Positions 12,887 to 27,574 are shown, counted from the first letter of the stretch. The stretch is 64,000 nt of DNA from Motacilla alba alba (GCF_015832195.1 NC_052046.1:45084473-45148472); one strand, 5' to 3'. The notes: generated by a model not told the origin, from the letters alone. Numbers and translations: made by a program.

Positions 12887-14569
12887 TAACATCTATGTGA
12901 TAATGTGCAAAATCCAGTTAAACTGGGTGCCTTTCCTTTCTCAGCTGTATTCCAACTGCTAATTAATCTCATTTAGGATGCTTGCAAGAGTAAACAAATC
13001 AACATTGGTTAAACTCCAGCTTTTTTTTTACTTTTTATAGTTCTGAGTCAAGAAGAAAACAAATTAGAAATTACTTTTCTCCCAAGGAAGTTAAAATGCT
13101 TTATTTTTTTCTTTTTACCATTTCAATGTAATTTTTTTCCTGTCAGTAGAATGTTAATGTCATTATTTAAAATTCAAATAGCTTCTCTATATTGCCATGG
13201 TTCTACATGCAGAGTTCAGTAGCAGAATTAGCTTATTTGTTTTTCATAATAAGCAGTACTTGCCCTTGAGCCTTGGGAGTTGTACTTAAATTCTTGTCAA
13301 TCTAGAAATAGGAGATGAAAAATGATAGCTCTTTTTTTATCCTTGAAGAGTCAGTACTAAAATATCAACACAAAAAGCTCCTGAGACATGAAATTTTATA
13401 GCTGTGTTTTCTCTGGGTGAAAAATATAGTGGATATAATTCTGGCTTTTTAATAATGATCTCATTTTGAGTTCAGTGCAGCTGGTTTCATGGTAATTAAA
13501 GTACTGGGGGTTACAAATTCAATATAGAGACCATACAATAAATAAAACTGAACTTCACACTCAATTGCACTAGGTAGTGGGTCTATTGTTGTTCCTAACA
13601 TTTGATTTTTTCTTGCTTGTTCTCATCCAAATGGCATGCAATGCCATTGGTTGTTCTGATCTAAATGGCATCCTCTTCTAAAGATTATTGTTTTAAGCTG
13701 TGAGCTTGGAGGTTTGCATGTTTGTATTTAGCTTACAAAGAGCATCACATTGCGGAAAGATACAGGTATAAATATTTTAGGCAATGGAGCTGGATAAACG
13801 ACCATTAAAAAGAAGCCAAATGTCCAGTTCTAGATGTGTTTCTGTTTGTTTTGGGGTTTTTTTTTGTTTTTTGTTTGATTGTTTGTTTGTTTTTATTTTT
13901 ATTTTTTATTTTGGGGGGATTTAGGTTTTTTGGGGTTTTTTTTTAAGTTTTTTGTAATTGGTGTTTTGGGGTTTTAAATTATTATTTTATTTTATTTTAT
14001 TTTATTTTATTTTATTTTATTTTATTTTTGCCATTCAAGGGTTAAATCAGAAGGGTGAAATCAGAAACCACACAGACATTGACTATGGAGTCTCCCCCAC
14101 CCTGCATCCATTAGAAGACTTTGAACTTAATCCATGTCTGCAATCCTCCTTCCATTACAAAGTAATGTCAAGATCTCTGCAAAGACTGCTCTGTTTCATG
14201 TCTTATTTGTCATCTAGTTAAATCCTACTGTTTGACATTTAGAATTATCTCTAATAGCTTTGCCACTTTCCTGGGATCTTTGTCTCCATTCAGCATAACT
14301 GTTGTATAATCTTTACTAAAATAGTATGCCTAAACCAAATAACATACATGTTACATAGATTTTAAAATTGTAAAAGACTATATAAACATCAAATCCGTGG
14401 AGATTCAGTCTTGTTATTTCAAGTGTAATGAAAAGAAATCAGATGTCATACATGAAACTTAAACTACCTTAATCATAAACAAAAAAGATTAAAAGAAGGG
14501 AAAAGAGGTTGCTGTTAGTCTCATTACAATCAGATTCAAGATTTCTTCTCACAGTTCTCATATTTTCAA
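12887..14569. other. Intergenic DNA with T-rich and pentanucleotide repeats
   Basis: There is no gene evidence. T/G-rich simple sequence lies at about 13846-13960 and a TTTTA microsatellite follows at 13980-14028. Confidence 0.6.
13980..14028. repeat. (TTTTA)n pentanucleotide microsatellite
   Basis: About nine uninterrupted ATTTT units, directly after a T/G-rich low-complexity block (about 13846-13960). Confidence 0.93.
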
Positions 14570-14946
14570 AACGGAATTTAAAAACAGCTGAGACAACCTG
14601 ACGACTTGAATTTTCCACGCTGAACAAACCAAATTCTCTCAGCCTTTTCTTATAGGAGTGGTTCTCCAACCCTCTGATCAGCTCTGTGTCCCTCCTCTGA
14701 ACTCAGTCGAAGAGGTCCATGTCCTTCCTGTGCTGAAAACCCCAGAGCTGGATGAAGCACTGCAGGTGAGCTCTCACCAGAGCAGAGCAGAGCAGAGCAG
14801 AGGGACACAGTCTGTAGCCCTTCCCTTGTCTGCTGATGGAGTCACTTCATCATTCAAGGCCACTGGGTCGGTCAGGCAGGACTTGTCCTTGGCAAAGCCA
14901 TGCTGGCTGTCTCATTTCCCTGTCCTTCATGTTCCTTAGTATGGCG
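14570..14946 (-). mobile_element. CR1 LINE fragment, antisense, internally deleted
   Basis: The minus strand carries two blocks recognisable as CR1. About 14590-14830 includes the complement of the segment around CCAGAGCTGGATG and the CTCTGATCAGCTCTGTG block. About 14866-14946 includes GGTCAGGCAGGACTTGTCCTTGGC. In full-length CR1 these blocks are much farther apart, so an internal part of the reverse transcriptase region is missing. A short AGAGC pentamer array occurs at about 14780-14803. Confidence 0.82.
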
Positions 14947-16320
14947 AAGGAGTAAAGTAAAAATAACTTCCACTAATGTTTAATTATTAATATGAATTAA
15001 GGGAATAATTCACAATACTCTACAGGCTTGACTGTACAGTAGTAGCATTAATCTGATATTCAGACTAAACCTCTGTCATTGGGATCAGCAATTTAAATTA
15101 CATGCTGCTTTTCTCTGAAAATTACATCATGATGTTTCTTACACTCAAACTTCACTATTTAGATGGAGAGTTAAATTTTTTGGTCAGAATTTATTTTGTT
15201 TGCAATTTTCTGGAAGCACTTGGCACACAAATCCATTGCTACTTTCTTCAGGGAGCAAAGCTGAGCAAGGTGTAGCCTTCTCCTTCCCTAACCTCCAAAT
15301 GGTGTTTCTGATTCTCTTCCCCAGTATACCAAGTTTTTGTACCTCTTCAATTCTCTGTGGGACAGTGTTGCAAATAAATTAAATGAACTTCTCTTTGAAA
15401 ATGTAAACTTGAAAAAGTCATCAATTAGCAAGAAAAACTATGGTGGTGGTGAGAGATTCAGCATCAAGGACATTCTGGCTTCTTGCTGCTTGCACTAGGA
15501 GGAGCTCTCTGTCTGGGGCTTGTACGTACTGACATTGCCATGAACAGACATGGTGGCAAAGCGTTCACTGTAACAAAATGATTCAGTCAAAATGCAATGT
15601 AGAATTACATTTCCCTGTGTTTGCACAGGAAACAAGAGTGGCCAGCAAAGATGACATAAGCATACATCATAATACATCAAGCTGGTTTTTCTGATATGGA
15701 TAAGGAAAACCATGTCCGTAAAACCTTGTTGCATTCTTCTGTGGGTGCACCATCTACAATTAGCAGGATGACAAAGCCTTCTGAATGACAGAAATTGTCC
15801 TCTGAATCATAGTGAGATGCTAGAAGCAGCACAACATGAGAGTGACTGAATGCTTTCAAATAATCCTGGCATTTCTTTTCCTAGCTGAAATATCCTGTTG
15901 ACTAGTTTATCCACCGAGGTAGAACTTAAACCACGGAAAAAAGTTTCTTTAACCTGACATTTTCCTCAAACTCTGGTATTTGTGGCACCGTCCTCTGCTA
16001 TTCATCTTGGTATAGCGATTTGTAATTTTATTTAAGCTTTTACTGACAGCAAAATGACTGATGTTGAAAACAAAGTCTGTTCCCAGATCAGCCAGTGAAA
16101 ACCATGACAAATCAACATGTCAGGAGGGTGACCATACTGATGGTGACAGACTCAACATCACAGACAAGTACAGTGCAAGTCCTCACCACCACCATGCTAG
16201 AAGAGAATGAATACAAGCAACGAGGGCCATAGGTGAAAAATTTGTGGCAAATGCTATGTAAACACCTAGTTATATCCCCCACCTAATTAATTCAAAATAC
16301 ATCCACTCCAGATTCATTTA

Positions 16321-16364
16321 CATTACCTAATGATCAAACAGTGCTCATTACCTAATGATCAAAC
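16321..16364. repeat. 19-bp direct repeat, period 25
   Basis: CATTACCTAATGATCAAAC occurs at 16321-16339 and exactly again at 16346-16364. Each copy contains the TGATCA palindrome and an ATTA core. It is probably a local slippage duplication. Confidence 0.9.
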
Positions 16365-18809
16365 TGACATCAGAGATCACTGTATCTTTTTAGGGGTGGG
16401 AGGGAGAAGGCTGCAATGCATTTTCCATATCTTAGTTTCAATGTTTAAATAAATTTTTAGCAAACATTTGAAAATTTCTGAAGAATATAAATGAAGAAAA
16501 TTACCTTAAATGGCCTGCTAAACTTCGGCAACTTGAGCACAGAAGAAGTCTCTGTATGACTGCAAACACTCAAAATCTATTTTTGGTGGTTCTGTGGCAT
16601 GGAAATTGGACATGTTTCTTTGTTTTTGAATCAAATGCTACATACAGAGATAGGAAAAGTAAAAGGATAAGATAAATATAAGTCTTCAAATGGCCTGAGA
16701 ACTGACCTTAGGACTCCTCCTAAAGGAGGAAACAGAACTATAAACTGAGAAAGAAAAGATGAATTAACACATTCTCTCCATTAGAGCTAAGAATACTTCA
16801 GTTGTGTTGGGGTTCAATCCAGGACATGTGATGTTAATTAGAGAAGCGTCTATATCTATGAAAGATGCAAACGTAGCCGCTGCTGCTCAGAATTTTTCAA
16901 AGTTTGTTTTGTATCGCTGGTCACTGCTATCTGTATTCCTGGTGCAATACAGTAGAAAATAAAAAAACATTCAGAGAAGTTGTTCCTTGGGAACTGTCTT
17001 TGGACAAGGTGGTATGAGGTTGTACAAGTTTACTGTAAAATTATAGAAAGAGTATATTTACTACTCATAACATCACATTGACTCTGAAAAACACTGAGTG
17101 CAAACAAATCAACATTATATTCTGTATAGACTACCAGAAACTTATGGAAATGCACTGTTTCCTATGTAGACAACTGCAAAACACAGTCTGTAAAATAAAA
17201 AACCTATGCGGCACAATTCACTCAAATACCTTGCCTCTCTGCGCCCTGAAATTGAGTTTGAGGGACAAACTCTGTGTCTGTGTAACATTGTGTTTGGCTC
17301 AGGAGTGGGAAACACATTGTAACGTGCAGAGCACAGACTTAGGCTCCCAATTAGCCTTCCAGCCCTCAGGAGGGCTGGCATTTGAGTTCTAAGAGAGATC
17401 TTTTGAGCCACAGAAGGTCTCCACCATCTCTAATACTAGTTAAGCACAATCCTGCAAACATTCTGCTTTGTTGAGTAGGGGGAAATGTGAGGTATGAAGT
17501 AAGAGCAAGAATTTATGTTAGCTACAAATGGAGGCTTTATTGCAGAGCTCTGGCCCTGCATGTTAGATTTGCTTACTTAGAAAGCGTATGTCAAATCATC
17601 AAAATATTTTCCTTTCTCTTTTCAGACCACATGTATATAGTGTGTGTGTGTAGCAACTTGGGTTTTTTTTAATGAATAAATTATATGTATAAAATGTCCA
17701 CAGAAGGATGATAGGTTAAAAAAATTAAAGCATGTGTATTTGTCCATTTCTTGCCTATATTTTACCCATCTCTAACTTTTAACCTCTTAAATATCTGCCT
17801 TTCCCACCAAAAATGCCCTAGAAGCCTCACACAATTCAGTCTTTCTCTACTTTTAAGTCCTTCTTCTACTCTTCCCCTTTCTACACCACCCTATTTAATG
17901 GGACACAAATAATAAAATAAAATAATAATAAAATAACTAAAAAATAAATCACTGTGCTTTCAAAATAATTTCTTGCTTTCCTGTTAAAGATAGTTTTGCT
18001 GACTGCAGATAAAAGAGAGGCCATTACAAGCTTCCCCTGAAACACTGTACTTATATCTAATACTTTTATGGCTATTACTCCTGTACAACACAAGGCCACT
18101 CTGCTATCTATGACTTCAGAACAAGAGTGACTCAGAGCATAGGTGCATGATTTATTTCTGCTTGGAAAAAAAGCTCTAAAATATTTATGCGTTTTCATAA
18201 TCATAAACTGCTCAGTACAATAATTTGCAAAACTGCCAATATGTCAACCCTGCCCAGTCTTCTGGCCCATCAATTTTATATACTTTTAGTCAGATTTACC
18301 AGTTTCTGTTGAAAACTCCACTTTCTTCAGCTGTCCCTTTGAAATGCCTAGAAAATCAAATATTTAACAATACTGTACCATATGCAAAATTTTGCCAATG
18401 GAGAAGGGAACAGGTGGTTGTTCTTATTTCCTTTAAAGTGCATTAATTGATTTCCAAAGAAGCATAACAAAGTCATGTTTTCACTGAGATTCATGACCTG
18501 AATAAGCAGTACTTTTGTAAGAGTTTTTTCCACAACATCTACTGTCTGTAAATATTAAGCCTTCTTTTTGCAATTAGTTTTTAAAACTTCATTGATGAAT
18601 TTTCTCTGGAAAACTCAGTCCGTTTCTTTTCCTCCAGGCTATGTGAGATTGTGAGATGCACAAGTTATTGAGATGATTCTTGAAATACTTCTAACTCAGA
18701 CAGAGAGGGTTCTTGAATTGACATGGCATAGCCATAACCTATATTATTGACAGAATGGATAAGTTCATCTTTTTGGAAGAAAAAAAAAGAGGCTTTCATG
18801 TGAAAAGGA

Positions 18810-18862
18810 CAAAACAAACAAACAAACAAACAAACACAACCCCCCTCAAAACAAACAAACAA
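18810..18862. repeat. Interrupted (CAAA)n microsatellite
   Basis: Two runs of CAAA units are separated by a short C-rich interruption (ACACAACCCCCCTC). Confidence 0.9.
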
Positions 18863-21800
18863 ACCAATTAAAAATTTTGTCTTCCTGTGTGCTCGAAGGT
18901 TTTAGAAAATAAGAAGGACAATCCATTCTGAGATACTCTGTAGACCTGGAATTTTCCACTTGAGACTGTTGGAAGCCATTTGTCTGAGCAATCACTGAGT
19001 GACACAAAAAAATTATATTTTTGAGATGATATCACATAAAACATATTCTGCAAAAAGGGAAAAGTAAGATTTTAATGTATTCATGATCTGAGAGTAAAAG
19101 TAAAGTAAAAATTCATGAGGAAATGAAAACAGTAAAGGAGCTACGTGAGAAATTCTGGCTGTGTGTAGAGAAAATAGTGTAGAATCCAGAGTACACATAT
19201 ATTTGTAGGCAACCTGTTAAAAAAGAAGTAATTCATTGAAGACAGATTTGCCCCAAATCACAAAATCTACCAATGACTGTTAAACTAAACAGAAGACTAC
19301 TAATTGAAAACCATTGAAAAATCCTTGCCCTTTTTAATTTATAAGATTAAAGGGATTAATGAACGATTTATTCAGTGATTGAGCAGAGAAGTCTCATCTT
19401 TTTTGCCTCACTTGCACAGTAATATTGATTCTAATTAGGTAAGGTTCATATAGCTGAAACTAAACTAGTTTTCAGAGCTTCAGTATCTGCAATAGCTGAC
19501 CTTTAGAAATCTTTCTGCACGTTAACATAATTCTGAAGATGTTTCTAAAATATTTTTCACACATCTAATGTGACTTTAAAAACTCCAGATTTTGACATTT
19601 TTGAACATACCAGAAAGACCAATGAGGAGAATTTATTCAAGCACGAAAAACAAATGATTGCCAACTTTTTATGAGTAAATACAGACTGGAAATTATATTA
19701 CCAAGAATTCAAGGAATAGAATTTTGAAGTAATTTTCCTAAAGGGAAAAAATGGAGCAAGTTAATTTAAAGTGCAAGATTACATACTTATGAAGGACAAG
19801 ACTGAAGAAGATAATTTGCAATAAAAAGGGTCAAGACTTGGTATTCCAAGAGGGTCTTTCTAGTTTCATGTTCTTATGTCACATTAGAGAAAACTGCAAG
19901 CTATTGGAGTGTGTGTTTTTTATCAGGCAGTTGCTGAAGCTCCACACAAGAGCAAGTGTTAAATACTTAACCCAAGGGAGTCTGAAATTGATTTTGAGAG
20001 GGATAGTTACATAGTTGGAACTAGTGTCTAAAATACTCAGAAGTATCAAAGTTAAATGCCAGTTTTGAAGAAATTGCTACTCAGTAGCTTACATTCCACT
20101 GTCTTTGATAAGTAAGATGCTACTAGGAATGGAACTTATTTTCTTAAATCATCTGGCTGCTTTAGAAATCTGTACTCATTAGTTTCTGGCATGATCAGAG
20201 AAACAAATAAAAAATTACTAAAGGATAGTAGGAAATTATAAAGACATTCTGGGGTTTATGATTCAGCATATGACTTGATACAATGTTTCAGCTTATTTTA
20301 ATATGTCTACTTAAATTGGAAAATTCTGAAATACCAGTAATCTCTTTTGCCATGGTATGAAACTGCTACTTTTGAATGAAGAACACTACAAATCTCTGAA
20401 ATACTGGGCAATTTTGCCATTTCCGTATTTCTTCAATTAATCAAATCAACATATCAAACTTTGTTACTGCTTTAACATTGCGGGTTACTATCTGTTATTT
20501 TTAGGCTAGTTTTGAAGAGAAATTTAAACTGTTTTTTTTTTTTTTCCTGACAATATTCTACAAGTTGCAAGTCAGCAGACATTTGCCATATTTATACGCT
20601 TAAATAGCACATCTTGACTCTTAATTGAATTAATGGTTTGGCAAGGTATGTTTTCTATGAGGAGACTATGGGGAAACACAGGTAATTAAACAGGTTGCAA
20701 CCTTGCATAAACCCTTAATTTTGTACAGCCTCCACAAGGAAACAAATAAATAGTGTATCAATATTTGGCTCTTTTTAACTCTGGAAAGATCTATTTCTTG
20801 TGAGTTTCACTGTGCTCCTTCCCACCCCATACATCTGAAGGAAAGCAGTAGAAGCCCCAAGGAGCACTTTAGCTTGGTTTCACAGCACAGTTCTATGTTC
20901 TGTGGACAACAGCTGGCGATTAATCACAAAAACCCCGGTCCTATCCAGACACATTTATATTCCAGGTGTTCTTCTGCAAATTTAGGCAGTGAATGAGATT
21001 ATGTCTGCCTTTTTATGTTGCTTGCTCTCTTGGCTTTACAGCACAGTACCCCCAAGTGGCCTGTTTAAGTCAGAATTCAAACATAATAGTTCACTGATGG
21101 GTTTTTAATGAACAAAGCTAAAACTAGGCTAAGATTAAAAAAATAAAGAGGGTAGCAGGGTGCATTTCAAAGAATCATATGTAAACAAAACTCAGCTCAG
21201 CAACATATCAGAGGAAATGAGTGTTTTACTTAAAATCACTCAGAAGACAATCACCTGAATTCTGACTTCGCAATGCCTTTCAGTGGCCGGTGGTCCTGGT
21301 GCATGGTTTTGCTCAGAGTGTCTGTAAAATGATAAGACTAATCTTTGGAAGACATTTTTTCCCCCTTCATGGAGGTTTTGTGTGGTCACGAACCAAGAAG
21401 GACTGGATAGAGCCCAAACTTGTTTTCATGTTTATCACATGGCATTAAAAACAGCTGGGCATATGCTAGACTAATGGCAGTGACATTGAAAGGATAGCAG
21501 AAAGAAGAGGAAAGGGGAGAGGGAGCTTCACCTGTACTTTTTTTAAATTGGCTGTCCCCCTAGTTTTTGTTCATGAACTAAAATGTAGTATGTTTTGTAC
21601 TGGAAACTTCTGCTTTAAGTAGCCAGTCAGCTTGTTGAAGCAAAAACACCCTGGACCATTGCCATCAAGTGTTTTGATTGAAACCATGTTTTTTTAAACA
21701 GACATGGGATCATATTCTGCAAGGACCCCACAGCTGAACAGTCTCACTGAATTCCATTGCAGGTGAAATTGTACTGATTGGTATTGATCAGGGGGTGTGC

Positions 21801-22358
21801 GGTCCTTTCTTCAACATGCAGCCAGGGTCAGAGGAAGTGGCTCCAGGATTGGTGTGGGATGGCTGAGGATGCTGAAAGCACCTCTTTCTGTAGTCTTCAT
21901 TCACAGCCCAGTGAGAGTTATTCTGAATTCACATGATGAATGGATATTTGTTTTAAGGTCTGCCTGGTTTATATACAATGATAAGGATGTCTTAATCTGA
22001 TTTGTTTCTACCATTGGTATAATCCTTAAATAAAGGCTACTAAATACTGCAGTCATTCTGTCTTTCATTGTAGTAGGGTAGGATATCATGCCTTGAACTG
22101 AGGTTTCTGGGATATATCTCTCCCTGAACAGTGTTGGTTAATTCATCTGATTGAAGGACAATCATGTGACAGCAAACAACAGGTTTCATGTAATATGATA
22201 ACTTCAGGATTTTTTCTCTTGTTTTCAAATATGAAATATATAGTGCTCTATATGTTTAGGATACAGTGTCAAAGACAAATTTTACCTCCTTGAACATGAT
22301 AGCTGAATAATACTGCCAATTGAAATACCAAGTACAGATAAACCATATATTTTCAGAG

Positions 22359-22385
22359 TCCACATGGTGGTTTACACCATGTGGA
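22359..22385. repeat. Hairpin with 11-bp perfect stem and 5-nt loop
   Basis: The left arm TCCACATGGTG (22359-22369) pairs exactly with 22375-22385 around the loop GTTTA. Each arm has a CATG core. It may be a small foldback relic. It is too short for a typical microRNA precursor. Confidence 0.88.
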
Positions 22386-25300
22386 GAACTGATATGCAGG
22401 GTTAATATTGGTACTTAAAAAATGATGCCAAAAATGGCTGGATGGAATTACAGCAGCAGTAGTTACAACTTGCCACCAACTTGCATTCTGAATTTTGTTT
22501 CTTTTTCACCACATAATTATTTCATTAAATAAAAAAGAGAGGAGATAGAGAAAATAAAATAAAATTGATTATTTAGGATTTGAAATGTGCTATACAACTC
22601 TGAGTGCTCAAGGGTCTTCTGTAAAGGACCATATTCAGAAAACTCTGTCTAGCTTCCCTTCAGCAGCAGCTCACCCAAAGCTCACTCAGTGTGGCTTGTA
22701 TGAGGTCCCACCAGCAGAACTTTAGGTCCTGCATCTTCATTTTTAGAAAGATACACTAGCCCAGAAATCTTATTACTCTCTAAGTGTAATCATTATAATT
22801 GTAATGAAATACCACATGGTAGATTAAATAGAAAAATAATGAAATTACATGAGGAAGCTATAATCTACCCTCTCCATTCCTTTTGTTGTTAATGGTATTA
22901 CTGGTTATATGCTGCCAACAAGCACAGGAAAAGAAGTTATACACCCAAAGGATTTACAGTCGTACAGACTTGTTCTTGCTTACTGTTGTAAGTGACTGTA
23001 CACAGGTATATATGCACCAGCATTGAATATATTTTCTGTTTGCCCATTGACTAAGATGCTGGAAAATTGCAGTTTATTCAAGAAAAGCTTCCATCCATAT
23101 CAAATGCAATTCTGAAAAATAATTAAGGCATGCAGTCTGTGAGTGTTAAGTAGTACTAGTATTTATTTAAGAAATCCATACAAACTGATTGGCAAGAATA
23201 TTGACTTATACAAAATTGTAAGTTTGGACATCTGTCTGATAAAATAAAAATCTTAAAGTAGTCCTACAACTGCTTATTTCAACTATTCATATAACTTTTT
23301 TGTTGTTGTTGTTTTTGGTTGAGTTTTATTTTCCCTAAATCATTTGGTTTTGCTGATCTGTTAACATTCTGTATTTAGATCTTGTTACATGTTCTCTACT
23401 TTTTTTCCTAATGTCATCTCCTTGCACTGGATAATTTTCCTTGTAAAGCCCTATTAAAATAAGGGATCAGCTGTATAGCTAGTCAGTTGTTAGCTATTCA
23501 TCTTTTCTTCATTATTAAAAACTGAAGTTTACACAGTTTTGATTGTTATTTACTTGGGGGTTGGGTTTTTGTTTGTTTGTTTTCATTTTGCTCTGTGGGC
23601 TAATTAGGCCTGCATAAAATATATTTATTCATCAGAAAAATATAGCCTTTCAGCATTTTAAATCACTCCTCTCATTTTTATACTATTTCAAAGAAGACTG
23701 GGTAATTCTGTAAATGGAATTTGATCTAACTAAGACTATTTCTTCTTTAGTAGTCTGTTACATAGGTACGTATGAGGCTGACAGAATATTTGCTTGCATT
23801 TTCTAAAGAAAATCTAAAATTGCTAAAGCAGTCAAACCTTAAATTTTTGAATATTGATTTTCAGCTTAATGGTTAGGGTTTCTGCATATCATATAGTCTT
23901 GTCTATCACAATTACAGAGTGCTGCGTGTTATATTCTTCAAACACTTCAAGAGAATAATAGTGTAAAAGGAACTATTTTCTCATGTTGGAGATTTTATGC
24001 ATGAACAATTTGACATGATGCTGCTCATTAAGGAAATCTTAATAAACATTTGCTATGAGGTAAAAGCAGAGAAAATTTGCTCCATCACAGGATAAACTTG
24101 AATATTCCATAAAGACCTTCTTTCAAACTGTCCTGCTTGAATGACTTAGTCCAAAGATACCTGATCCTTTTTATTCTTCTTAGTTTTCATATTTAGAATG
24201 CCTTGTGAATAATGTTGGTCTGTCAAGAAACTTTTTTTCCCTTTTTCTCCTTTTTCTTTAATCCTCTTTTTTAACTCTACGTTTTCCTCCTCTTAGGAGG
24301 AAATTGTATGCAGAACATTGTCTGCACTGTCCTATGATGACAATCATGAGTCAGACTTTCTTTTGCTAAAAGAAAGTCAATCAGTCATTAATCACTTCTT
24401 ATCTGAACTACTGCTATTCCCTCTTCACAGTCCTTATTAATCCTTATTATCTCATCTTCAGCAAGACTGAATTATCATAGCCATTCAGTCCTTCCTACCC
24501 AGTAAATATCACTACATCAGATTCTACCCTAGCTTTCTACTTAAACTGATCTTCTAATCAACTTCAAAATGGTGTTTTTCAAAATGTTGATAAATTACTC
24601 TAATTCACTACATTAACTTGTTATCCAGCTATATCTAACTTTACTCTTTCTTCTTGATACCTCCTCTGAGTCTGCACCACCATTTGAGCAGATTACTAAT
24701 GTCTCATTTGGGCCAAATGAAATTCCCTGTCTTTGTGGTATCTCTGTGACAAAGCAAATTTAAATCTCACATTTAAATATCTCTCTTTATTTTAAGGTAA
24801 GTTGGTTGATTTTGTGTAAATCCATGCATAATATTGTTTTATACAGAGCTGTGTTTCAGAATTTGCCAATAAAGTCCTGCAGAATAAAACAAGAAGATAA
24901 TACCATGTAATTCTGCAGGTTTTTTATACTGGATGACTTAAACTAACATGTGACTTCAGTGCAGCTTTTCTTTACATGAGTCGCTCCACAATATTTGTTC
25001 TTTTTAATCCCCTAAATTAAAAAGAGGATGTACATTAAATACACATATATAAAAGGATAAAATCTATAGCCATAAAGAATTTGAAAGTTTTTTATTTTAT
25101 AAACCATTCTGCTTAACCAAAGATATAAGAAAAGTAATACTTGATTTTTAAAATTATTTTAAAAAAATCTGTAAATCAAGATATGAAATGAAATTGATGA
25201 AAAGGCTCTGGCATGAAGCATTATAAAAGTTGTGAGAAATGCTTTATAGAAGGTGAAAAAAATTTAAATAAAGAAATCAAATAAAATCCACGTTAGATTT

Positions 25301-27574
25301 TTCCAGTAGAGAGGAGTTTGTGACTAAGTCCCTTCCAAGCTGAGTAAAGACAATTTTGCTGTTCATAAGAGCATCTAATATTTGAAAAGCTATGGAGATG
25401 TTGCATTTGCTGTCTGGAAAAACAGATATATGACAGTCAAAACCACCTTATACTACTGCTCCTCAGACAGGAAACCTTAAATTTATCCCAGCACTCACTT
25501 TTAGGCAAATGTATATTAGGTAGCTTCCTTTGATACAATATAAAAATACAAATATCCAAGTATAGATTTTTTTAAAATAAATTATCATCCCTGTCACAAT
25601 CACGGCAATCTATAGCATGTCAGCAGCTGTTTTCTTTCTTTTTTAAAAATGTTGATTTGCAAACTGAAGTAGGATGTAACTGCACTACAGGAGAATCCTT
25701 CCTTTTAGCAGGCTAATTGAAAGATTTCTTTTTTTTTTTTTTTTTTGGTTTAAACTTGAAGAACAGATCTGTAAGATCTAATTTAAAGTACTAAGGATGC
25801 TACAATCCAGGAAACTGTACTTATGAAACACCCTGCAAAACATCACTTGGTGTATGAAAGCTGCCAGTAGAAGAGTAGTAGAGAGAAACAGAAACAGAAA
25901 ACAGGGACAAGGTCAAGTCTGGAATATTTCAGAGGCTGAACAAATGACAGATGAATGTGATAGAGGCATGGAGGGATAGATTCCTGGAAACATACTTTAT
26001 AATTAGAATATGAATCCTGAGTATCTATCTGGTGGATAATCTTCAACTCTAGTTAGGTTGACAGATTAAATAACTTTGTGTTTTCTTTCAATATAATGGC
26101 TAGGTCACCGCAATTTCTTATACTCAAATCAACATTTGGCATACTGTCAGTACTTGGCTATTCATGACTTCTTTTGTTATTCCTAATAGAAGTCAGAAAA
26201 CTGGGCACAATGTATCTCAAAAAAAGGTATTAGATATTTGTAATTTCTCTGGAGGTTGTTACATAATTGCTGCATACAGTTCCATCAAATGCCAGTGCAG
26301 AGACCTGGGTAACCATATTTTGCATCATTGAAGCTCATCTGTTAGAGTTAAAAAGGATAATTCTTTGGATGCAGGTGAATTTAATCTATAATTACCATTT
26401 CATCATTTTAGAAGTTCTAATGGGAAAATGGGCCAGTCTTTTTCCCACATGAAAACATAACATGTAAAATTGCTCTTTTTTCACATCTTTTTGGTATAGA
26501 CTTATGACAATTTCTGGATAATATCGCGTGACATGAAAAGGCAAAGCTAAACATACCAAAACAAAGATTTATTTTTTATAATACTGAAGACTGAAAAAAA
26601 GAGATAAAATTGAAAACTGATGAACAGAAGTGCAAGATTTTCTGATAGTCCTAAAAAACAGTTTGAAAGAAACTTACAAATTTGATAGCAATACAACTCA
26701 GGAAGGCTTAAGAACCACTAGCTTAATGAAGATGTTTTGATTACTGTTAAAGCAGTTGCTGAGCTTTGTCTGTAGGCTTTCCACCTACCATAACATAATC
26801 GATGTTATACACACTCCTTCAGTGCAGAATTAAACAGATTGGACCATTTCAGCTTGGGTCTCCAAGGAAGCCAATCTCAGAGGCAGCAACAGGAGCTCCA
26901 GAGACAACAACTGCAATTGCAAAAATACATGTTAGTTATAGTGGGATTATTGATTAAGAAGTTTACTTCCTGAGGTATTACTAAATGGTATGCTACAACA
27001 GGCATAAACATGCTCTTCTGAGAGCCTTCGCCAACAAGAACCATTTAACTGCAATTAGAATGTCACAGAGCCCAAGCTAATAAGCCTTGGCCTGAAGCAT
27101 GGTTTATTATTTCAGGAATGATGCCATGATAAAGTGGCATAGATTGTGTTGGTTGACAGTGCAAACGAACAAGATTATTTGCTAGCTAAAACCTACACAG
27201 ACATTATTACAAGTTCAGCATAGAGATTAGGCTGCTTCAGCAGTTCAGTTGTGCATTTCTAAATGAAATATTTTATATAAGAAAAGCCAGAGCCCCAGCT
27301 AATTACAAGATGAGTTACTGTGTTTTCATACAGAAGTTATGATATTTGCTATGTAATAATTAATAATTAATAACATGAAATCCTAATTTCATTGCTTTTT
27401 AGTTACCATTAAAAATCATGTTGGGAACTGGGGAGAAGTGAGATTGCAAAGAGGTTTAAATGCTCTTTCTCTCTCTTTGGAAATAATTGAGATCCCCACA
27501 AAATTACAAAAAAAATGCTATTTTGCTAGAATTCTATGTTTTAAGATGGACTTGCCATTAATGGATAATAGACA
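22386..27574. other. Intergenic DNA, no gene recognised
   Basis: AT-rich sequence with T runs (for example about 25730-25746). No supported gene, repeat family or RNA was seen. Confidence 0.6.

Larger units (their letters stand above)
14947..22358. other. Intergenic DNA, no gene recognised
   Basis: About 7.4 kb of AT-rich sequence. It contains a 19-bp direct repeat (16321-16364), AT-rich simple sequence near 17908-17950 and a CAAA microsatellite (about 18810-18862). The only open frames are short and without recognisable domains. Confidence 0.6.

Noticed and set aside
22359..22385. MicroRNA precursor hairpins here and at 37372-37399
   Set aside because: Stems of 11 bp are much shorter than the roughly 30-bp stems of microRNA precursors, and flanking bases do not extend the pairing.
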